From: Tigriopus japonicus
Taxonomy: Eukaryota > Arthropoda > Copepoda > Harpacticoida > Harpacticidae
Assembly (NCBI GenBank): GCA_010645155.1
Contig: JAAGOF010000104.1
Span: 62,001 to 126,000, forward strand
Length of the DNA stretch: 64,000 nucleotides
Direction: 5' to 3'
Made by a program: the position numbers and the translations under genes. Positions 47,579-58,386 of the stretch are shown here, piece after piece (position 1 is the stretch's first letter; every line of letters begins with the position of its first letter). The notes under the pieces are model-generated. The model was not told the origin of the DNA, ran no database searches, and worked only from the letters and a program-made list of their open reading frames with translations.

Positions 47579-50500
47579 CTATCTCATCAACATGTTCCAA
47601 TTAGTCATGATGACAAAGGTGAAGACACCAGACAAAAAGGTCATGGATCCAGTTCCCAACGACCCAAGCGACTGAGCTGATGATACATCATTGTGACGAG
47701 GTGAGGCGGCTGAATATTCCGGCCACAAAGGTCTGGCATTGGAGCCATCATGATGCTGTTGATGATTATCGTTCGAATATTGACCATCTGTGGCCATGGG
47801 ATAATCATTGTCGTCAAAACGGGGAGCGTGGGAACATCCATGACTGCCGTGCTCATAGGCCTGACAATGACCCTGTAAGAAAGACAGTAGGATTGTCTGA
47901 GGCTGGACACATTTTTATCATTTCCTTATGTCTAAAACATGCCACTAAAGTTTAAAATTGTTAGGGAAAAGCAAGACCTAAGGTTTAATCACCTCCTCAA
48001 ATGGTATCTCTAGTGCAGGGGTCGGCAACCGGTGGACCTACCAACGTCTGCAAGGTGGGCCCTGACCTAAAGTCAGTTGCAGACCCCTGCTCTAGTGTAT
48101 ATCAACTTTCCTTCATATCTTTCACTTTGATAGAGTATTTCAATTCCGAGCCCAACTGAGATAGTGACATTATTATTGGACAGCAAATCATGTTCATCCC
48201 TTCAATTTTTGGATTTTGTTATTAATTGAAAATCGTCAAACTTGAATGACTTCGATTTGAAGGAAGGCTTTCCAAAAAACAATACTCGAAAGCAACAAAA
48301 CATCTCAAACGATTTTCAATGATTATTTAACAAGTATACAAAGCAAAAAGTTGTACCCTTCAAGGAGCTTTTTGTTCTAGTAGAATGATCATGTCATGAA
48401 ATATTACAAAGCTTTACATTACATCTCCTCTAAAAAGTGTTACATAACTTGTTATTTCCAAGTATAGCATACATCAATATTCAAGCAACATTTTTTAAAA
48501 TTTCTTTGGTCTTTGTTTTGTCAAATGCATTTTATTGTTTTCTTTCTTTTTATAACAAGACGTAAAAGCCGATTTGAGTCAGAACAATGGGAGAAGTACG
48601 TATAGATACCAATTCCATGCAAAATACGCGTAGTATGCACTGAACATAAGAATATTTTTGAGGCATTTTGGTGGTAACCAAACTTTACTTCATTGCTACT
48701 TTTTTATTTCCAATGGATTTTGTCTGAATAGTGGTTTTTAAGTAAACGTCACAAACCGGGTACGGACTTTTAAATTAAAGTTACACTAATGCCATCTACC
48801 ATTCAAAGGTGTCATTTCGTTAAAAGTAGGCTTTTTAAAAGCACTATTTTGGCATGGTTTTGTACATACTTTACGTTACATAAGGGTAACTTGTTGAAAT
48901 TCCACAGATGGTTAAGCTAACATTTGGTTCAACTTTGATTGTCAGAAAAGCAATTGTACTTCCAGGGTTTTAAACAATGTGAGCTTTAAAAATTGCGACA
49001 ACTGACTCTTAGCCAAGCAAGAGGGAAGCATCATGAACCCTTGGTAGCGGCAAGCAATGTTGTCGTTTACTTGAATATCCCTATAGTTTTAAACTTTTAC
49101 ATTGCTCATTTTTTTTCAGAACCCTGCAAATCGTCTAGTTTAGCTTAGTTTCTAAATTCCAAGATTTAACTCCACCAAAGATGCTTTGTATAAGAAATAA
49201 CTTCATACTCGTACATTTCTTCCCCACAAGCGCCTTTTTGCTTACAACTTGTGCAAAAAATAGCTTTTGAGCTGTCTATAAATAATATTAGGTCAAATGT
49301 TCATCAATTGGCCAACCTTTTTGGGTCTATTTAACGCTTTCGGGCTTCTAAATTGACGCCATATGAATCTTAGCTTCTACAGAGCAGATGTCTAATCAAA
49401 ATTTTATTAAAATCCCCTTGAATTCAATATTAGAAGTAGTGATGGACCGAAAGCGCTTTCGGTCGAATTTACGGCCGAAATTTCGGTTTCGGTTATGCCT
49501 ACCAAAACCGAAAGCAGACATGCACTATAAAGGACGGAGTTTAACAACAAAATCGAAAAAAATTCGTCCAATCGCCACTGAAAATCAAGTTTTCCGATTT
49601 TTCAAAATTTGCGACTACCCAACATCAAACACATGAGCAATTTAATTTTTAAGATGGATTTTGCAATTATGCAATTTTGTAGTCAGCTACTTTCGGTTTC
49701 GGTTTCGGCTAAGCCCTCTTTCGGCCGAAACTTTCGGTTTCGGTTATGAGCCCGTTCGGTTTCGGTTATGAGCCCTTTCGGTTTTGGTTATGAGCCCTTT
49801 CGGTTTCGGTTATGAGCCCTTTCGGTTTCGGTTATGAGCCCTTTCGGTTTCGGTTATGAGCCCTTTCGGTTTTGGTTATAAGCCCTTTCGGTTTTGGTTA
49901 TGAGCCTTTTCGGTTTCGGTTATGAGCCCTTTCGGTTCCGATTATGAGCCCTTTCGGTCCATCACTAATTAGCAGTATGCTTGTACAAACAAAGCATACG
50001 AGCCATTGATCAAATTGACACTGACTAACCTGAATGAGAGGTCCAGACATTCGATCTAAGAAGCTCTTGGTGAATCGAGCCGTTTCGGGTCCACAAGTTC
50101 GGTTGACCACACCTTCTGAACAATGCAAGTATTGTTGGAACGAGCAGCAAAGGAGTTGGACATTCTCCTCATTCTCAGTTTGTGCTCCTTCGTCAGATCG
50201 TCCACTTAAATTCTTGATTCGTACTTGATATTCATCTGCACATTGTTCGTAACCTTCTTGGACTTCTCGCATACAAGGGGCGTGCCTTAGATAATCTGGA
50301 AAAAAAATGGGAAATGCACATTTATCATTTCCGGTTATTGTTAGCCAACAACGAGAACAACAGCAGCTTTAAATGTCGAGGTGAAAGTTGCAAAGCTTGT
50401 ATATTCAAGTTTTAGTAATCATTCTGCATTAACAAGAAATTTGCATTCCCTTTATTACCTGTAAAACATTCATTTTACTCGTTAACTACTTAAACCAATT

Positions 50501-53500
50501 AAACTAGAATGATATACCTCGAAGTGGCAATACAATGTACAATGTACCTATTTTATGAATCACGAATCAATATTCCAATATTTCTTAGACCATACATTCG
50601 ATGCATATAAAAAAACGGAGGCCTATTTTCTTGTGGATGTTATAGAATTTTGCAGACACCGTTGACTTCTGCAATTCTTGGACCTTTATTATTTTTTGTC
50701 AGAATTTAGGTTTACCTTTTTGATATGGGCCTTCTTGGCAGAGATCCACGATGACTTGAGTGGTGCCTTGGTACAGGGTGTTGAAGTAATTGCGATGTTC
50801 ATCATCCAAGCATCGATATGTGAAGTCGTCAATGCATCTCAAACCATCCATTAGCTTCCTAAAAATAAGAAAGATAGGAAATAGATTAGTATTTGACCAC
50901 TTCTATATAGATCTAGTTAAGAAAAATCAATCTGTTCAAACATCAGTATGTGGATGGTTTGAACGGTCAAACGAAACAATCATATGGTATCTTGTTCAGA
51001 CTAAAACTCAAATTTTGAGAAAGTTTTACTCAGCATGATTAAAAAGAGATTCAAATCACAAGACGTCAACTGCAGGCGTATAAAGGAACTCAATCCCAAC
51101 TTTAAATGTTCGCCGAAAGATGGATTCAGTCCTAAGATAAAATTGTGTAAACCTTCGAAACCTTTGCTCACGAGTCATGCATGACGTTATCTATTTTAGT
51201 AGCCCTAAACATGATGTTGATGACGTCAGAATTATGACGACAAATCAATGACAAAGGTGCAATATTGGTTAATTAATGGCAACTTTCCAGATTTGAAAAT
51301 GAACACCAGATGGCGTTGGTGAAACAATCTTAAAAGACAAAACTAAGTAATTAGATCACGAGCAGGAAATGTGCAAGCCTTTTGTACGATACTTTACTCT
51401 TGAATCAGAAAAGATGACTTTAAAGAATGATTTTTTTTTTCAGAATGGTGTTCAGAATACTCCCGATTTTGGCTCTTTGAGTATTGGGTGTCCGTCGCGT
51501 TTAGTCGAGGTTGTCGTTTCCTGGGAATTTCGATAAATTTAGGATAGCATTTCCAGCATCCTGTTTGTACTTAAGCTCCTCAGATTAAGGGGCAGAACAC
51601 CCTCTGAAGAAAAAAGAGCTTGCTCTGTCTTGTTCAGTCGCAATGTCAAGCTTTCCTGAAACTCAGTGCAGACCCAATGAGACTCTAGTGTTTTCGAATG
51701 GTGATTCCATTGCGGCGGGTGTTGGTGCCACGTTATGTGCCATTATTGGATCCGTGATGAATTCGGCCACCATCGTGGCAATTCTCAACTATCCCAGGAC
51801 AAGATCCCATGTCACCACACCATTTGTGGTCTCTTTGGCATGCTCGGATTTCATTTTCAGTTCTTTGACACTTCCCACCTTGGCAATTAAGTTTTTTGCG
51901 CGGTAAGAAACGAGAGAGGGTATCATTGATTTCCACATCGATACACCTTTGTATTACTCTGTGACCGTGACGCATGACTGTGACTTATTATGTTGAAAGG
52001 AAGTGAGGAGGGGCTCATTCAAAACATGTAAACGGGATATCATTGGATTTATCAAAGTCGTATGCTACCTTTGCATCCCCATGTTGTAATTTTAAAGAGA
52101 AATGCTGATCGTCAAAGAACGGAAAGCAGATGTAGCACATTAGAGTCCGTAAATCTACTTTTTGTTGGGTGGACATTGGACAGCATGTGGTCGGTCTGTG
52201 TGTTACCACACATTGTAATTTAACCATTCCATATTGTTCCGACTCATGTTGCGTTGCATCAGTTATACTTGGTAAAGGTTCTCACTCACTCACTCACACG
52301 GTATGAAAGTGAAATTCTTGTTTCTACAGGGAATGGATCTTGGGGGAAACCTGGTGTTACATGTATCCCGTGGTGTTCTACAGCAACTCCGCCATCACAT
52401 TGCTCAGCCTTATTGGTGTCACAATGAATCGGTAATTATCTTTTTGTCGATGACTCGTAACTCTGTGGAAACATGAGTTGTCCACATTACAATAAATCTT
52501 TCGGTGGCAAGGGCGTGATACGCAGAATAACATTTTTTCGAGGTCTTTCGTAAGAGGCCCCAAAGTCATGAAATTACAGTTTTTGAGTGGCTCAATAAAG
52601 GATTTTAACCCAAGCTTAAATAATCGCCAATAGATGGTGTGAAAGAGGGGGTAAGGATAAGACTTTTCACTTTACTTGCTTTACCTTCCCCGACATCTAT
52701 TGGCACCTATTTTAAGCTTAGATCAAAATCCTTCATATGTTCACTTTAGACACTTTCAGGATAACGTTATTTCATTTCTTGAAATGGCATTATCGAAAGC
52801 AAAAAAAGTTGGATTCATGTGCGACCAAATAAAAGCAAATCAAGTATTTCTTTCCTTAATACTCAAATTCTATGATGAATGCCTTAGCCTTATTCATAAA
52901 GACAAACTTTCTGGAAACTTTTTTTCTTGAAAAAAAAACAGAATTGGGTACTAAGTGAGTTTTAATTGGGCAGTTTGATGGGCTTTAAAACTTTAATTCA
53001 CAAGGAAGATAGTGAGGCTGAAAAGGAAGAAAACATTTGTTACTAAACCAAAGAGAATTTGACCTTTTAGTTACCGACATTTTAAATGCATCTAAAAAGT
53101 GACATTTACTGACCTATTGCGGTGATTCTTGTTCAGGCAATTTCCTGTTTTCACGTTGGAAGCGCACAAGTACGAAATATTGCGATCTCGCAATGTTCAT
53201 ATTTTTCAAGAAGTTAATCATTAAAGTGGTCAAAAACTCAAAATATTCTCCTGCCTGTAGACACTTGAAAAAGCCATAGGCAAGCAGAATTGGGTCAATT
53301 ACTGTACTTGAAAAATGAAATTAATAAAAATTACAGTTACTTCATCAAAAAATGTTATTAATTACAATTACAATTACATTATCAGCAAATGTAATTGACT
53401 TCAATTACAATTACATGTCAATTACATTACAATTACAGGTCTATTACAATTATTCCGTCTCTTTCACCGTTTTGCCTTTTCAAAGCGATGAAAAATAAAC

Positions 53501-56500
53501 AGATCTGCCATTTTTAAGTAGCAATGCACCAACTGGCAGCTTATAATGCCTGAAAGGTTAATATGAAAGAGTGATTTTAAAAAACCAAAAGCTTATGAAC
53601 GGCTTAAATATCAAAAATATTATACCATCAATCACAATGCATATTTTTTTTTTCAGAAAACACGAACTTTGTACATATACATGTATTTCAAGTGTAACGA
53701 TGTTTTAAAACTTCATTTTTGCACCTCATTTGTCTGCCCTTGGTTGTGAAAAGCTTTAAATCCTGACCCAAAAATTATGGTCAAAGGCTCTAGTAGTTTC
53801 CGATAAATTGGTATTATGGTTGATTTAAGGAAGTAAGATTTTGAAAAGTAATTTGTAATTGAAAATTCGTCAATTACATGGCCAAAAATGTAATTAATTA
53901 CAATAACATGTAATTGCAATTGAAATTACGTAATTGTAATTGCAATTACAATTACTCCCCATCCTTGTAAGCAAGTTTTCTACAAGCGTTTTCGACTGTT
54001 GTACTCTTATTGTTTTTCAACCAAAATGCGCCCCATCAAACTCATGTTTACCAAAACTGTAAATTATTTAGAAATAAGTTATTTCCTGGAAACTGCTTTA
54101 CAAAGAAAGAAAAGAAACATTCAGCCCTCGTTTTTGTGATCGACAGTCGATCATTTTGAGACTTCGTCTGCTTTTCTCAGAGCCAGCGGATTAAGTTTCC
54201 AATCCACCGAAGGCATCGCGATGTGTCTGAAGTTCATCATTTGTGGAAATTGTTTCAGTTGGGTGTTGATCACCTATCCAAACAAGAGCGACAAGATCTT
54301 TTCTCGAGCTCGAAGCAAGCTGATGATTTTGGCCTGTTGGATCGGACCGTTCCTGATGATGATGCTCTCTTACAACGGCGTGTTTGGCACACACGGACTC
54401 AAATGCATCTCCAGATCCTGCACAATCATGAAAGATGAGCGAGGAATGACTCCCAAACGCTTGTTCTTCCTCGTGGGCCTCGTGATACCTTGCATTGTTC
54501 TATTGGTGACCAATTTCATGATTTATTACAAGGTAATCATCCCGGAGTTTCTCCTTATTCGTGGGAGAAAAACTTTCCCTACCCCTCTGTCACTCACTCG
54601 ACGTCACTTCGCTATCTGCCAATGGCCATTTGTTTCAAAATCGAATCTCTCGTTTGTTCTTTCGTGGCCCTAATAAGATGAATACTACTTGTATGTCTTC
54701 TTCTACCCTGATTGTCTCCATATAGGTGTACACGATGCGACATCAAATGGAGAAACAGCTCAAAAGCAGGGCTTCTATGCCCAAAGGAATGAAGGAACGA
54801 GAGCAACGTCTCACCAAGATGATGCTTTTCATCTTTGGATGCTTCCTCTTAACCTATTTGCCGGGGACAGTGGTCAAACTAGTAAGTCCATTACTCTTCA
54901 AATCTTTGTAGTTTCCGAAGGGGAGAAAGAAATCCAATTTCGTCTTCCCAAAGGTCACTCATTATCTTCATGGAAATGTCATACACGCTCATAAACCGGA
55001 CACGATATGAATATTTGCTCGATTTATCCTCGAATTTGGGCCTGAGTATGATGTTCTTTGACGTCAATATTCGTATTCATTAATTGCAATTATCGCTTTA
55101 TCCAGATATTTCACTGTATACATATGTGAATGTGTGGAAAAAAGAGAGAGAGAGGGCATTGGAAATTAGAGCAATTCGGCGGAAAATGTGAACAAACATG
55201 TAAAGCAGATGCCCTTTTCGGAAGCGTGCTCTGGTCTGCCTTCATGACAGATATTGATGTAATTAAGGGTGAACGAACATCGTACCCACCAACATGAGTC
55301 TCATCAGTCTTGAGGCCATCACAAGCACTCAGTGCTCTATTAGACCTCCATTATAGTAGTGTGAGGGGGGAAATTACATTTGTGGTGGAGTCTGTCTTAG
55401 GTTGTACGTGGTGCAGTTAGGTGGTCATTGATTTGGACGAGATCAAAAAACGATTAGCAACCCGGACTCAAAAATGCATGGCATCTTCTTGACGTGACAG
55501 CTACAGGATTCCTACTCATGTCATGTGCAGCTCTCCCAATATACAATTAAATTTGTCTTCCAATAGAAAAGGTTGCCTGGTAAAGAGAGAGAGTTACAGG
55601 GTGTCTAGAAGTTGTGGGAATTGAGGAGGATTTTTCTTCTTTGTGTAAATGAATTAGTGATGAGCCGAAAGCGCTTTCGGCCGAAATTTCGGTTGCGGTT
55701 TCGGTTATGCCTACCGAAAACGAAAGCAGACATGCACTAAAAACAACAAAATCGAAAAGTTTTGGTTCGAAAACCTCTGAAATTTAAGTTTTCCGATTTT
55801 TCAAAATTTGCGACAAACCAACATCGAACAAATGAGCAATTTGAATTTTTAAGGTGAATTTTGCATTTATACAATTTGTAGTCAGCTGCTTTCGGTTTCG
55901 GCCACGCCATCTTTCGGCCGAAACTTTCGGTTTAGGTTATGGGCCCTTTCATCACTAAAATGACTTGAGGCTATTCCGAAAAAATGTGTTTCTAGCATTG
56001 AACCATAAGGCCACAAAACTAGGTCCAATTTTATGTAGTGATGGAGCGAAAGCGCTTCCGGACGAAATTTCGGTTTCACTTTCGGATATGCTTACCAAAA
56101 GCAAATCCAGAGGAAAATTCTTCTATTCCATGGATTGTGTATGTTCTAGATCGAAGTACGTGTGTTTATCCCTTTGTAATCAAGGGCTTTTGATTTCGGG
56201 TAAGAGCTCTTTCGGTCCATCGCTAAAGTCTCGAATAATAATAAAATGATGCAGAAAGCTTTAAAAGTCTAGAGCACCACGCATGCATTGATTAAAGTCT
56301 CGAATAATAATAAAATGATGCAGAAAGCTTTAAAAGTCTAGAGCACCACGCATGCATTGATTTTATAAGACGCTACTTTATATTCACAGTTCGACAACGA
56401 TATCTACTATCCCACTCTCCACGTGGCTAGCTATATCGTCAATTGGTTGGCCGTGATCATGAACCCGACCATTTATGTGGCCACTCAAGAACGTTATCGA

Positions 56501-58059
56501 CACGCCTTCAAATATCTGATCGGCCACGTGATTCCCAGCCAAAGAACGCCCACCGAAAGATTACGAATGGATCGGACCTCGAGACGACGATCTTCAGTGT
56601 CGGACACGGAATACAACTAAAGAAAGCCATTGGAACTTTTCCGTGAACTTTCCCCACTTGCTAGTTGCGAAAATATTCTCCATGATTTTAAACGAGCTCC
56701 CGTTGTTTTTTACACCATTCAAATAAACACTGACCAGATGCAAAGACAATATACGTTGCGAGAAGCGAGAGAGGATTTTATTAATATGGCCATCCAAATA
56801 TCGATTCCAGTTTTGGCGACAAAAAGCGCAAACTGAATATCATTTTCCAATAAAAGTTAACGGAAGAAATCTTTGTTTTAACATATCTCCATCGCCACAT
56901 TGCCAGTTCCAGGGATCGAGAGGAACTTGATGGAACAAGCCTTTTTGTTCCACTGATTCACTACAGTGCATGGATAGTATGCCGAAGCCGAAATCTCTTA
57001 CACCCCATTTAATAAAGAGCTAAGTTGTTGTTTCTTCTCCCTCTCTTTTCCACTCTTCCAACCTCCAAATCTCGGAATGGAGATGAAGGTTCAAAACCCG
57101 CGATGTTGTAGTAGTCTTCATGTATCCATTTCAAGCATGGTTGTCGTATATTATTGGCGTGGTTAATACTGACCATTGGGCTTACTGGTTGACCCCCCTC
57201 GGGATGCGTATTTCACAACAAGGGGCCCAAAAATTCATGAGAACCTCCAATTTACTAGTTTCAGCATTCGCTAGCATAGAACAAATGGAAGCGAGCGTGG
57301 TTTAATGAATGCAACATGAGCCTTGTTTTCCATTTTATTGGCCTTGGCCGACGAAAAGAAGGGTCCGACGAGGATGCTTAGCTACTCTGATTCAGAAAAA
57401 TGTCGAATCAAGTCACAAGCAGCTCACCTCATTTTTGCACATGAACTTTTAAGACCATCTCGTGAACAGACTGGATTGATTCCGAAGGTACATTTTTTGG
57501 GTAGTCTTTGCGATCGAAAAATCCAGACTTCAATAAAAAGAAAGGCTCCTTAACGTGTATTCAAGACGTAACGACCACTTTTTCTAATTTCAACGCATTT
57601 TCCTTCAACTTCTTTGATGGCCATGAAGTAGAAAGGTTCATGTCGTGAAAAAAAGACAATGATGATTCGAGTACCTGAATCAATTCAACACGATTTCTTC
57701 ATGAACGTAAATTCTGGTTGAGGATAAACTCAGGAAGTCCAAGCCCACCACAAACCATCTCTACATCTCATGTTTCTTTGGATTAGGCCCATAAAGCTCG
57801 GGCAAACGACTGAAAGCCTCTCAAACCCCAAACAAATGGAACAAACCGCAACGGACTTCCTTCCGAAAAGACACCGAGTCATCATTTCGTTCCCAACCCG
57901 AAGTTCCAACTTACGGGCACATTTTCTGGAGCTCATCAATCGAGGTAGCGAATCCCAAGTCCTTATTGTCCGTCACCACCTTTAGAGGATCCGTACATCT
58001 GGCCATGGCCTCTGGTTTGCATTCATTGGCCTGGCATTGACTGGCCAAAAATATCCAAC
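47579..58059 (-). CDS. Cysteine-rich secreted protein, probably GPI-anchored (5' incomplete)
   Basis: Exons on the - strand: 58059-57915, 50858-50716, 50295-50030, 47872-47579, stop TAG. Phases fit exactly at the three joins, and all sites are GT/AG. The first visible exon reads WIFLASQCQANECKPEAM, which looks like the end of a signal peptide; the start exon was not found. The middle has paired-Cys spacing (QKMC, LRCIDD, YRCLDD, VDLCQEG, HAPCMRE, EQCADEY, QLLCCSF, LHCSEG, RTCGPE) and an NRT glycosylation site. A His/Asn/Ser-rich linker precedes a hydrophobic end, MTFLSGVFTFVIMTNWNMLM, as in GPI signals. I do not recognise the family; the Cys pattern recalls small arthropod hemolymph glycoprotein domains. 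The 7-kb intron encloses the GPCR on the other strand. Confidence 0.8.
48016..48089. mobile_element. Miniature hAT-like element, 74 bp (GTGGGCCC family)
   Basis: Starts CAGGGGTCGGCAACC and ends AGTTGCAGACCCCTG. Perfect 8-bp target duplication CTCTAGTG at 48008-48015 and 48090-48097. It retains little beyond the ends plus one GGTGGGCCCTGAC. It is an internally deleted relative of the 249-bp element at 23998. Confidence 0.88.
49437..49967 (+). mobile_element. hAT-like MITE, TTTCGG family, copy E, expanded to 531 bp
   Basis: Starts TAGTGATGGACCGAAAG and ends CTTTCGGTCCATCACTA. Flanks ATTAGAAG (49429-49436) and ATTAGCAG (49968-49975) form an 8-bp target duplication with one mismatch. Its right subterminal part has grown into about ten 22-bp units. 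Confidence 0.9.
49736..49958 (+). repeat. 22-bp tandem array inside MITE copy E
   Basis: The unit TTTCGGTTTCGGTTATGAGC plus CC recurs about ten times, with sparse substitutions (TTTTGG, ATAAGC). Other copies of the family have a single unit here. Confidence 0.88.
50296..50715. other. Short intron of the cysteine-rich gene
   Basis: 420 bp, AT-rich, nothing recognised. Confidence 0.5.
50859..51642. other. Intron sequence and upstream region of the nested GPCR
   Basis: Lies inside the large intron of the - strand gene and just upstream of the GPCR ATG, so it should hold the GPCR promoter or 5' UTR. A stretch at about 51073-51120 resembles the left end of the inverted-end element at 52597. Confidence 0.45.
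51643..56620 (+). CDS. Rhodopsin-class GPCR, moody/Tre1-like (5 exons)
   Basis: Exons 51643-51902, 52330-52431, 54259-54532, 54726-54881 and 56390-56620; phases agree; 340 residues. TM1 GVGATLCAIIGSVMNSATIV, TM2 region PFVVSLACSDFIFSSL, then ETWCYMYPVVFYSNSAITLL with the conserved TM3 Cys. Intron 2 splits the Arg codon of the DRY-type motif, which here reads NRW. The loop-2 Cys is in SRSCTIM. TM6 is MLFIFGCFLLTYLPGTVVKL and TM7 ends NPTIY. Asn in the first DRY position and the loop 3 end (KEREQRLTKMML) point to the moody/Tre1 group, which acts in blood-brain barrier formation and germ-cell migration in flies. The ligand is unknown. It lies wholly inside an intron of the - strand cysteine-rich gene. 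An upstream in-frame acceptor (54179-54180) could add 26 residues at the Arg. Confidence 0.88.
52597..52733. mobile_element. Short inverted-end element, 137 bp
   Basis: Left arm AAAGGATTTTAACCCAAGCT and the following AATCGCCAATAGATGG are mirrored at right by CCATCTATTGGCACC-like and AAGCTTAGATCAAAATCCTT sequence. The arms are about 40 bp with several mismatches. Target duplication is not evident. Confidence 0.6.
53285..53967. mobile_element. hAT-like element with TAATTACAATTAC arrays, 683 bp
   Basis: Ends CAGAATTGGGTCAATTAC and GTAATTACTCCCC-like sequence closing ATCCTTG are imperfect inverted repeats. Flanks TAGGCAAG (53277-53284) and TAAGCAAG (53968-53975) form an 8-bp target duplication with one mismatch. 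Both ends carry dense AATTACAATTAC repeats. The middle has no recognised gene. Confidence 0.75.
55655..55957 (+). mobile_element. hAT-like MITE, TTTCGG family, copy F
   Basis: 303 bp. Starts TAGTGATGAGCCGAAAG and ends CCCTTTCATCACTA. Flanks AAATGAAT (55647-55654) and AAATGACT (55958-55965) form an 8-bp target duplication with one mismatch. Confidence 0.85.
56036..56225 (+). mobile_element. hAT-like MITE, TTTCGG family, copy G, rearranged
   Basis: Starts TAGTGATGGAGCGAAAG and ends CTTTCGGTCCATCGCTA. The interior is shortened and only partly like the family. No matching flanks. Confidence 0.65.
56224..56361 (+). repeat. Perfect 2 x 69-bp tandem duplication
   Basis: 56224-56292 is repeated without a difference at 56293-56361; each unit starts TAAAGTCTCGAATAATAATA. 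The first unit begins within the last bases of MITE copy G, and the second ends 28 bases before GPCR exon 5. Confidence 0.92.
56621..57914. other. GPCR 3' UTR and intron of the cysteine-rich gene
   Basis: Probable GPCR 3' UTR to about 56870. Beyond that I see only AT-rich DNA and small unrecognised open frames. Confidence 0.5.
56849..56854 (+). promoter_or_regulatory. Poly(A) signal of the nested GPCR
   Basis: AATAAA about 230 bases after the GPCR stop codon. Confidence 0.55.
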
Positions 58060-58386
58060 CTGAAATGAACCAACATTTTCCAGTTAGCGCGTATTTATGC
58101 CAACAAGACTTATAGAGGGCACTGCTGATTGTTGACTAAGCTAGGCTACGTGGCTTTGAACTTGTGATGGGATTCAATCTGATATCAATCTGTTCAATCT
58201 TTTTGGGCTGCCATCAATGCCATTGGTCTATTGCAAAAATAGTGTGAAAAAACTTTGTTTCATCTTGATGGCATCCCTGGTCTGAAGTCTTCAAAAACAG
58301 GGTCAATTTCTGGGTATTCTCTATGAACGAAAGCATTTTTCACAGAAGTGACAAGTCTACTGTTTACGTGATTTGGCGATCACAAC

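Larger units (their letters stand above)
47873..50029. other. Intron of the cysteine-rich gene
   Basis: 2.2 kb. It holds the 74-bp mini-MITE at 48016 and the expanded TTTCGG element at 49437. No exon is recognised. Confidence 0.6.
52432..54258. other. GPCR intron 2
   Basis: 1.8 kb. Contains the inverted-end element at 52597-52733 and the TAATTAC element at 53285-53967. No other exon is seen. Confidence 0.6.
54882..56389. other. GPCR intron 4
   Basis: 1.5 kb. Holds two TTTCGG-family elements (55655, 56036) and a perfect 69-bp tandem duplication just before exon 5. A GA run is at about 55144-55154. Confidence 0.65.

Noticed and set aside
49736..49958. CRISPR-like array
   Set aside because: Head-to-tail 22-bp units without spacers, inside a eukaryotic MITE.
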